Shown here piece after piece: positions 56,690 through 64,000 of a stretch of 64,000 nucleotides of DNA. Source of the stretch: Ryuthela nishihirai (lineage: Eukaryota; Arthropoda; Arachnida; Araneae; Heptathelidae); the NCBI GenBank assembly GCA_038380435.1, contig JAWZYU010000005.1:36478001-36542000 (forward strand). Direction: 5' to 3'. Within the stretch, counting starts at the first letter, position 1, and each line of letters opens with the position of its first letter. A model generated the notes under the pieces. That model was not told where the DNA came from and searched no databases. It worked only from the letters and a program-made list of their open reading frames with translations. Position numbers and translations under genes: made by a program.

Positions 56690-56786
56690 TTTATTGCCTG
56701 TTCATATGTAGACATTGAACTTTTTTGTTTTCAGATATAAATTAAAAATTCTGTTTGGGTTGGATCGGTATTGATGAAATACAAAA
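56690..56786. repeat. Array unit (locus 2, left part)
   Basis: GTAGACATTGAACTTTTTTG, AGATATAAATTAAAAATTCT and GGGTTGGATCGGTATTGATG match 29514-29575 and 58495-58530. The array is interrupted by the mariner-like element at about 56787. Confidence 0.65.
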
Positions 56787-58108
56787 CGTCTGAAAAATAA
56801 TAGTGGGGTTCAAAAACGAGTATGTAGAAAAATGATATACATGTTCAAGAAAGTAATATTTTAATTGAACAGTACCTCAAATAGTTCTGAACATTAGTGT
56901 ATTTCCACATCTGCACCATTCATGATCCTGCATATGTTCAGTTTGTATTCCACTTCGTGCCTTATACAGGCATACCCCACTCATACAACACATTAGGTTC
57001 CAGACCACATCGTATAGCAAATCAATACTTTTTTTTCCCTTGTAGATGCGTGTAATGATTTAATAACATTTTTAAGCAGTCGTATATGTGCATAACTGAC
57101 ATAAATAAAGCATTTACAATTAAAATAAATACTCTCACTCATCACTAAATTTTATAATTTTAATTTTAGTATCTAATGCAATAGGTTTACTAGTCTTTTC
57201 ACTAGAAGCAACAGTACCCTTACTTTGATTTATATCTGCCATTATTAACAACAGTAAAATAAAATAATAGTTATAAACAGTTTATAATTCATAGGGAAAC
57301 ACCAAAACACATTGAAGCAAGCAAAGGTGACGTAAATAAAGTGAGTCCACGAAAACTGTGCATCGGTATATTACAAAGCTGAGTAAATGGAAAACATTGT
57401 CCAATGAAAAGAGTCACGTGCAAAGTCATTGTACACAATGCTATGCAAAACACCTCCTGCTTTGCACATGTGTTGGCAGCATAGCAAAGTGTTGCTCAAA
57501 GAAATGTAGCTCGTGGCACTGCTATCAGTCACTAACACAGTGTGATTTTTTACTATGCAGTCATCCTGCTTTACCTTTTACCATCTTTGGTTGATTCACA
57601 TTGCGTCATGTCTCTAAAACCGACATATGAGCAAATGTATTGTCGTAAAATTGGGCATTGGTCGTGATTGAAAATCATCATATGAGCAGATCGTCATAAA
57701 GTGGGGTATTACTGTACATTTCCTGACAAGATGAATTGGCAAGGTTTGTTCACTTCTGCGGCCACCAAAGGACCCTGATTTAAGATTTCCTATTTTATTT
57801 CTTTTGGTGCTTTATAAAGAATTATATTTGCATGGACAAAATTCAAGACTTGAATTATTTGAAAGTCAGAATAAGAGAAGCAACTTAAGCAAGTAACGAG
57901 AATGCTGCAGCAAATATGGCAAGAAGTGGAACACCAATTGGGCATATGCAGGATCATAAATTGCAATAAATACTAGGTGATTCACATCACATTATGTTCA
58001 AAATTATTTCATGTACATTTTCAATTGACTATAACATTTTTGAATATGTATATTGTTTTCCTACATATTGGTTCTCAAAACCCACCATTATTTTTCAGAT
58101 ACCCTGTA
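56787..58108 (+). mobile_element. Mariner-superfamily relic with long inverted ends, split by a Tigger-like element
   Basis: The left end CTGAAAAATAATAGTGGGGT and the right end (reverse complement CTGAAAAATAATGGTGGGTT) are inverted copies for about 180 bp, into the transposase tail. On the + strand, 57765-57950 reads PPKDPDLRFP and [18 protein letters not shown], then EATxASNENAA. This is the last part of a mariner-type transposase (the PPRSPDLTPCDFFLWG context). Only the C-terminal region survives, in both orientations. Confidence 0.7.
56967..57714 (-). mobile_element. Tigger/pogo-like element, internally deleted, copy 2
   Basis: The ends CAGGCATACCCCACTCATAC and AAGTGGGGTATTACTG are flanked by TA (56965-56966, 57715-57716). 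Reversed, it is collinear with 12555-13288 over its whole length, including the MADINQSKGTV-like start on the minus strand near 57241. It is inserted in the mariner relic. Confidence 0.83.
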
Positions 58109-58903
58109 TTATTATAATTTGCACTTCCAAATCTTCAGAAAGTTTAAATTGTGCCCTCTAACAGTGGATAAAGTTGAAAACTGAGAAATTTTAACAAATA
58201 TTACAAACAATGTATTTATGCTAGAAATTTGAAATTTTTGTGGTGGAATGTGTGAAGGTCATGAGATTTGCATTGCAACAGCTATGAATTTATTTCAAAT
58301 GTATATTGCTGAAAAAACCACTCCCAAAGAACATTTATTTTGATATGTAAGATGACAGTTCTGTTTGAAATCTGAATATAACAATTACATCCTCAGATTT
58401 GCCTACAGGATCTAAAACAATTTTTTTGGCCCCTTATTCCCAGTAAAGTGGGAAAATGCAACTTATTTTGTTTTAAAAAGTAATTGTTTTTAGAGATAAA
58501 ATTATTTTTGGGTTGGATTGGTATTGATGAAATATGATTCACACTTCCCAAATCTACCAAAAGCTTAAATTGCACACTCTAATGGTGGAAGAAAATTGCA
58601 AAGTTTTCATCAAATACTACAGATAATGTCTTTATGCTAGAAATTTTAAAACTTTGTTGTAGAATTGGGAAGGTTATGAGGTTTGCATTTGCAATAATAA
58701 GTTGCCCCCTTATACCCAGGAGGTGGGAAATGCAACTGTTTTAAGAGATAATTCGAAAATTCTTTTTTTTAGTTAGATTGGTACTAATGAAATGTTGTAA
58801 TTTGCATTTTTCAAATCCTTAGTTTTAATTTATATCATTAGAGGGCACTAAATATGGAAAAGGTGAAATTTTTAACAAATATTGCAAGTGATTTATTTAT
58901 TGG
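58109..58903. repeat. Array units (locus 2, main part)
   Basis: At least three units begin near 58125, 58425 and 58700. Each has CCCCCTTAT(A/T)CCCAG, GGGAAAATGCAACT, TTTTAA(G/A)AGATAATT, TTGGTA(T/C)TGATGAAAT, AAATTGCAC(A/C)CTCTAA, AACAAATATTGCAAACAATG and TATGCTAGAAATTTGAAATT. AT-rich, non-coding. It is the same family as at 26880-29800. Confidence 0.75.
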
Positions 58904-59164
58904 AGAAATTTTAGTTGCATTGTTTGGGTTGTTTTACCTCTGAATGGGACCACATACTCCCACACACGGGGCCACAGCTTAACGTGCCATCTGATGGACA
59001 GTTGCCTTTCCAAGCCCATCGGTGTCCCCTACTGACCGTGAGCAGGGTGAAGAATTTTGCAGAGATAAATCTCAATGCTGACTCGGCTGGGACTCGAATC
59101 TGGGAACTACAGATTACAAGCCTGGCGTGCTACCGATTGAGCTACCCCGCCCAGAAATTTTAGT
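58904..59164 (-). repeat. SINE family 1 with perfect TSD and internal deletion
   Basis: The body 58916-59152 runs from TTGCATTGTTTGGGTTGTTT to GAGCTACCCCGCCC. It lacks about 140 bp between the tail and the CACACGGGGCCACAGCTTAA block. The 12-bp duplication AGAAATTTTAGT at 58904-58915 and 59153-59164 restores an array unit when the SINE is removed. Confidence 0.88.
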
Positions 59165-61470
59165 AATAGAATGTCAAAATATTCCGCTGACAGAAAATCT
59201 GCCCCCTTTTCTCAGAGGGGTAAAAGAAAAGTAACTTTGTAATTTTAAAGAATAAAAGACAAATACTGTTTATGTTATATAATTACTAATAACTGCTACT
59301 AATTGCACTTATCCAATCATCGATTAACTTAAATGAACACTTTTAAAGAGTGTAAAAGTATTAGTATGCATTAATACTTTTAAAGAATGCAAAAAGTAGG
59401 TAAACAAAAAACTTCATTCTCTTTGAAAATGAGATTCCCATATTCACTAAAGGTGATAAGTATTCTTGTAGTTAAATAATGTTTTTTCAAATAATTTATA
59501 TAATTGCATTTGATCAGTTTACACATATAAATCATTAAGAATATGCAAGTCATTAAGAATTCTATACTCTGTTTTTTAACTTTATTGACATAGAAAAAAG
59601 TAATCAGGATTGTTAGTTTGCATGAAGTTATATGATTTACACTTTGTTCTTTTACTAGTCTTTGATAAAAATTGGTGTAGTAAAATATTTTGAACTGTTA
59701 CTAAGTTGTTAGTCTAAGTTATTTAACTTTATCTATCAGCTATAAATAATGTCTAAAGTTTTTTTTTTGTACTGATTTTTTCCATTCTTGCAAATAATTT
59801 AAAAACTTACCGGGATTTTTTTGTATTTGATCTCTGAGATCTTGATACCTCATTATCCTTTTTTATGACTTGCCATTACAAAAATAACATTCCCGTTTTT
59901 TATGACTGCATCTACTCTGCTTAACTTCATTTACCATAACATTTTCAAACAAGACTCTTGTTGGTCATCTTCCATGTTAATTGTCTTCATTACATCAGAA
60001 TATGTCCATAGGTTTCATATGTTGGTAACTATAGGTTGTAGTTATGTTCAGCAATAACTACAGTATTGGTTGATGTAGGGAGTCTCATATTGGAGGCTAA
60101 CATCACTGTGATCTAATATAACCTTGAATGTGAACAATATCTGAACAGACTACACCTTAGTGCAATGGTCTCCAACTCAAATCATATATGGCCAAATCAG
60201 CTACTTTTCAAAATATGGTGGACCATACTTTCTTATATGCAATAATAAGCAAGCATGGTTACTTCTATTGTTTTACTTTTTAACTATTGTAACACTCCAA
60301 AGATTATTAACTTTCTCAAGTTGAACCTTTTGTCTGAACCAAAATAGATTCAAATCAAGATAGTTTATCTGGTGCCAGGCAATATTAATTTGCCAAATAA
60401 AATTGAAATAGGGTTTGTTACGTATATAATGTTACTTATTGAGTAAGAATTCAAAAAGGATTGTCAAATTGTTAAAGTTTAAATCTAATCAAAAAACAAT
60501 TAACATTGCTCAAGAGAAAAACAGCAAAAGTCATATATATATAACAAAGTTTTTTTCAAAAAATTCAAGACTCACCAAATCAGCTGATGAATACAAAACA
60601 TTGAGCAGCTAAAAGTTCACATCTACCTCAATCTCTACTAACAAATCCTATCTACACAACACATTCTTACTGCTTCCCCTCCTCACCAACTCCTCTCCAA
60701 CACAACTCTCTCTCTACTCTCTGGCGCTACTCTAATGTATCCCTGTGACTTCACATCACTTAGATATATGCAGCATACAATCCGTCATGTGTTTGTTGCA
60801 TGCTGGGAAAAACATTTGCATAATCTGATGATCATGTGCTCGTGCTAGCTATTATGCAAGAGGGGCCATGTCCTAAATGTGCACATTAGAAGCCGACAAT
60901 CAAAAGTCAGAGTTGCTAATGTGCAACTTCTCCTACAGGTCAGAAGAGAGAAATGTGATAAAGTCCAAAATGAAATAAATCCCCAAAATGATAAATGTAA
61001 CATAAATAAAGTAAAACTGGTTAAGGAAAAGTAAAAGTGAATGGGTAGATCATCACACTATTACATACTTTTAATATCAAAACAAAAATAAATTTTATTT
61101 TGTAGTGATTCATCTTTGATTGAATTCATACCTGTGTGAGATTATGCTAGTAACTTACAATTCACTGCATGATTATGATATAGAAAGTAGTGCTTGCAGG
61201 CAGCACAAAATTACTGTAGGTCATGTGCTTTGAGATCCCTGTCTAGGGACTAATTGCCTCTCTATTTCAGGGTCAGTCAATGCCCTTGATGTTTTCTAGT
61301 CCTCAACACATTTCTCTTTACTGATATGTTGTAGATGTCAGCTGTCTCTTTAAATAATACACTGATTATAGTTGTATGACTCTGACAATAGAAATGCAGG
61401 AAAGTTGTATAGTGTGTAAAATGCAATGTAAGATTGAGGTATGGTATGCAAATGTGTCAACAATTAAAAG
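59165..61470. other. NAA35: Array edge, then intron with nothing recognised
   Basis: The array fades by about 59290. 60290-61060 has ends shared with 90-160 (TGTAACACTCCAAAG; AAAAGTAAAAGTGAATGGGT), so a repeat copy probably spans it. No NAA35 exon is seen. A CT-rich stretch lies at about 60630-60730. Confidence 0.5.
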
Positions 61471-61477
61471 CAATAAT

Positions 61478-61662
61478 GATAATCATAGCGTTACCTGCTG
61501 CTCTTTCTGCGTTGATAAATCAATAAATATTTTGCAGAAAAATTTTCCCCAACATACGGGATAAATACAGTACATATTCTGTGCATCGGTGAAAAAATTT
61601 TTCCACAAAATATTTATTGATTTATCAATGCTAAAGAGCAGCAGGTAATGCTGTGATTATCA
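61478..61662. repeat. Inverted repeat with 70-bp arms
   Basis: GATAATCATAGCGTTACCTG CTGCTC... (61478-61547) pairs with 61591-61662 (its reverse reads GATAATCACAGCATTACCTG). Each arm includes the TTGATAAATCAATAAATATTTTG block. The central ~43 bp are unpaired. The tail block is shared with 61920-61945 and 29920-29945. Confidence 0.75.
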
Positions 61663-61739
61663 TCTATGTTTAAATCATTAATAACACTAAATAGCCTGAT
61701 GAGACTATTATTTATTTCCATCTTACTCTGTGCAATATA

Positions 61740-61950
61740 AAGATAATAGTTGCCTCCCGAGATCATAGATGGCGCCAATGGTTGACCCGAAAATCTCGGT
61801 GATTGAGTTTAGTCTTAAAATTAGCGGAAAAAATACAGAGCTGGCATTAGTTCAACTGAAAGAATACTCTGGCATGTTTCTGGAGAGAGGTGGGTTCAAA
61901 TCCTGTATGTCGATGAAAATTTTTTCCGCAAAATATTTATTGATTTAATT
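61740..61950 (+). repeat. tRNA-like repeat module
   Basis: GGCATTAGTTCAACTGAAAG, CTGGCATGTTTCTGGAGAG, box-B-like GGGTTCAAATCC, then GATGAAAATTTTTTCCGCAA and AATATTTATTGATTT. It has the same tail as the inverted repeat next to it. Confidence 0.55.
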
Positions 61951-62292
61951 AAAAGCAAGCATTTCAGAGCTGTTCTACAAAGTACAAGGTTGAGATAAGC
62001 TTGAAGCAGGTCAGAGTCAAGCAGATATTGCCAGATGGCTAATCTGCTAATGTGAGTCTTTTAGTGGTGCATAAACTTTAGCTGAACTTCAAAATAAGTT
62101 TATATGCAACAACTGCTTCAATGATATGAAGCCATCAGCACCTCTGTACTAATGCAAGCTATTTGTCTTCATTCTGCTACATGCCAACTGCCATATACCA
62201 GCATCAAAAGCATTGTTCAACTTACACAGACTATTCAAACAATGAGTTCTTTTCCATCAACTTTTACTAGGAGCTGTATATTGAATTCTATA

Positions 62293-63043
62293 TTAAGTTG
62301 CTTCAAATATTTAGAGGAAAAATTGTCTTTAGCCGGGTGGGATACGAACCCACAACCTCCTGATAACATGTGAGGTGCTCTGGACCACTGAGCTACAGGC
62401 TGCCGATCAAGATCTCCTCTAATTGATGATATGAACTTTCCTCAACCTACCTTACTTAATATGTAGGGAGTGTTCAGGCAGTATCACCCCAAGCGGTTTA
62501 TTAATGCCTTTCAGATGGAATGCATGTATTACGAGTATTCAAATCTACAAATAATTAATGAACTCAACTCATTTTGGGTACTCCAATAAATAACCACTCT
62601 ATTAAATTGCTTCAATATTCAAACGGCGGCCAGTAGCTCAGTGGTCCAGAGCACCTGATATGTTATCAGGAGGTCATGGGTTCATATCCCACCCACCTCA
62701 AGACAATTTTTCCTCTAAATATTTGAAGCAACTTAATAGAGTGGTTATTTATTGGAGTACCCAAAATGAGTTTAGTTCATTAATTATTTGTAGATTTGCA
62801 CACTCATAATACATGCATTCCATCTGAAAGGCGTTAATAAGCCGCTTGGGGTGATACTGCCTGAACACTCCCTACATATTAAGTAAGGTAGGTTGAGGAA
62901 AGTTCATATCATCAATTAGAGGAGATCTTGATCAGCGGCCAGTAGCTCAGTGGTCCAGAGCACCTGACATGTTATCAGGAGGTCGTGGGTTCGAATTCAC
63001 CCGGCTCAAGACAAGTTTTCCTCTAAATATTTGAAGCAACTTA
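62293..63043. repeat. ~750-bp palindrome built of three SINE family 3 modules
   Basis: Left arm 62293-62632 and right arm 62716-63043 are inverted copies (for example GGGAGTGTTCAGGCAGTATC against GATACTGCCTGAACACTCCC; CAACCTACCTTACTTAATAT against ATATTAAGTAAGGTAGGTTG). A tRNA-like module sits in each arm (62310-62400 minus, 62935-63030 plus) and one in the middle (62633-62715 plus). Each has GGCCAGTAGCTCAGTGGTCC, box B and CAAGACAATTTTTCCTC. Arm identity is high, so the event or conversion is recent. Confidence 0.85.
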
Positions 63044-63187
63044 ATAGAGTGGTTATTTATTGGAATACCCAAAATGAGTTGAGTTCATTAATTATTTATT
63101 GAATTCTATGCTGGTGAAACTTTATTTTGTAAAAGCTTTTCAAGCAATTTACCACACCTAGGCTGTGTTACCATGCTTTTATTGTGT

Positions 63188-64000
63188 ATAACCCTTCCAG
63201 TGTCCACATTGTCTGTATATGTTTGCAGAATCCAAAATGAGAGGTCAAGGACATGTGTATATGTTTTTAGTACAACAAAAAAAAATCGATTTTTTTAAAA
63301 TAAAAATTGCCGTTGTAATTTTCTATATATTATATCTCTTACAAAAATATATAATTCAGGCTTGAAAAATAATATATTTTGTTTTTTAATTGATGCATAT
63401 TTTATTAAATTACAATATAAATAATTTGATAAAGCCATCTGATTGCCATTTCTTAGAAGCACTAAATAGTATTGCCGATTTGCTTGTTAACATTCCTATT
63501 TGTTGAAGCAACCTTCTGATTTAAGCTCACAAGTTTGATTTGAACTATTATCAACAAATTTTTCCTTAAATTTTCGAAAATTTCCTGTAAAAATTAACAA
63601 AAAAAAAACTACTATTTTAAAAACGGTAGTTTTTGGAAATAATTACAAAGTACATACTGCCACTTTTTTTTCCGTTTCACAATCTTTTCTGTCATAAACT
63701 TATTTCAGTATTCCCAAATTATTTTTATCAGTTTTCCCATTATTCTATGCATCTTTCCCACTCTTAAAATCGAAACTGGAAGTAAATACATCCTTAGAAA
63801 TTCTGGTTGTATCTGCAGTTAATTACATTATGGCTCACTAAAGCAAACAAAAGGCAGATGGCTGACACATGCTATCACCATTCCATGTGCTATAAGTGGC
63901 TCCCATATTGTTTTAATCCAGCATATTGGATAACATTTGCAAAATCAGTATTTACTTTTTTATATTTAAACCTTAGTTTTCATTTCAGTAGATTTATTTT
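63188..64000. repeat. Long interspersed non-coding repeat, copy 2 (runs off the window)
   Basis: It begins TAACCCTTCCAGTGTCCACA and is the reverse complement of about 22930-23847 for its whole visible length. Small indels mark divergence (for example an A/T run near 63275). The far end lies outside the window. Confidence 0.8.

Noticed and set aside
59600..60100. A further NAA35 exon downstream of exon k
   Set aside because: I searched for a segment similar to KCYLYNNHQAKDCIDSF with a phase-2 acceptor and saw none before 64000.

Overview
This AT-rich window is animal nuclear DNA. It has long introns with canonical GT-AG splice sites, tRNA-derived SINEs with target-site duplications, and many decayed Tc1/mariner-type DNA transposons. 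It has no bacterial-style operons. An arthropod, possibly a chelicerate, is my best guess from the protein and repeat style; this is inference and cannot be proven here.

The only host gene I can support is NAA35 (MAK10 homologue), the auxiliary subunit of the N-terminal acetyltransferase NatC. Eleven exons on the + strand, from 8689 to 56601, join with matching phases. They cover about 369 codons, roughly the N-terminal half of a protein that is 725 residues in human. The first exon(s) should lie upstream of 8689 and were not found. The C-terminal half should lie beyond 64000. About 48 kb therefore encodes half a protein, and the rest is intron.

Layout: 1-8688 holds a decayed Tc1-like element, SINEs and two degenerate tandem arrays. 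8689-15312 holds exons 1-4, with a Tc1-like element and an internally deleted Tigger/pogo-like element between them. 15313-31524 contains exon 5, a mariner relic, a Tc1-like element nested in a tandem array, SINEs and a possible extra in-frame exon at 26761-26877. 31525-47067 contains exons 6-9, a palindromic MITE, a ~140-bp array and a Penelope-like remnant. 47068-56601 contains exons 10-11, more Tc1/mariner relics, and a TIR-bounded ~2.3-kb element carrying a broken copy of an uncharacterised multicopy protein family. 56602-64000 is a nest of transposons in a second copy of the ~275-370-bp array. It ends with a ~750-bp tRNA-module palindrome and a repeat that is an inverted copy of sequence at about 22930-23847.

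Three SINE-like families recur. Family 1 is about 380 bp, with a tRNA-like head and a long conserved body ending in a run near AGGTAAAACAACCCAACC. Family 2 is about 200 bp and ends in CTGCTTGAGGGGGTATTTATT. Family 3 is a tRNA-like module followed by CAAGACAATTTTTCCTCTAAAT. The most interesting items are the TIR-bounded uncharacterised-gene element (53938-56247), the candidate NAA35 cassette exon, and the palindrome at 62293-63043.
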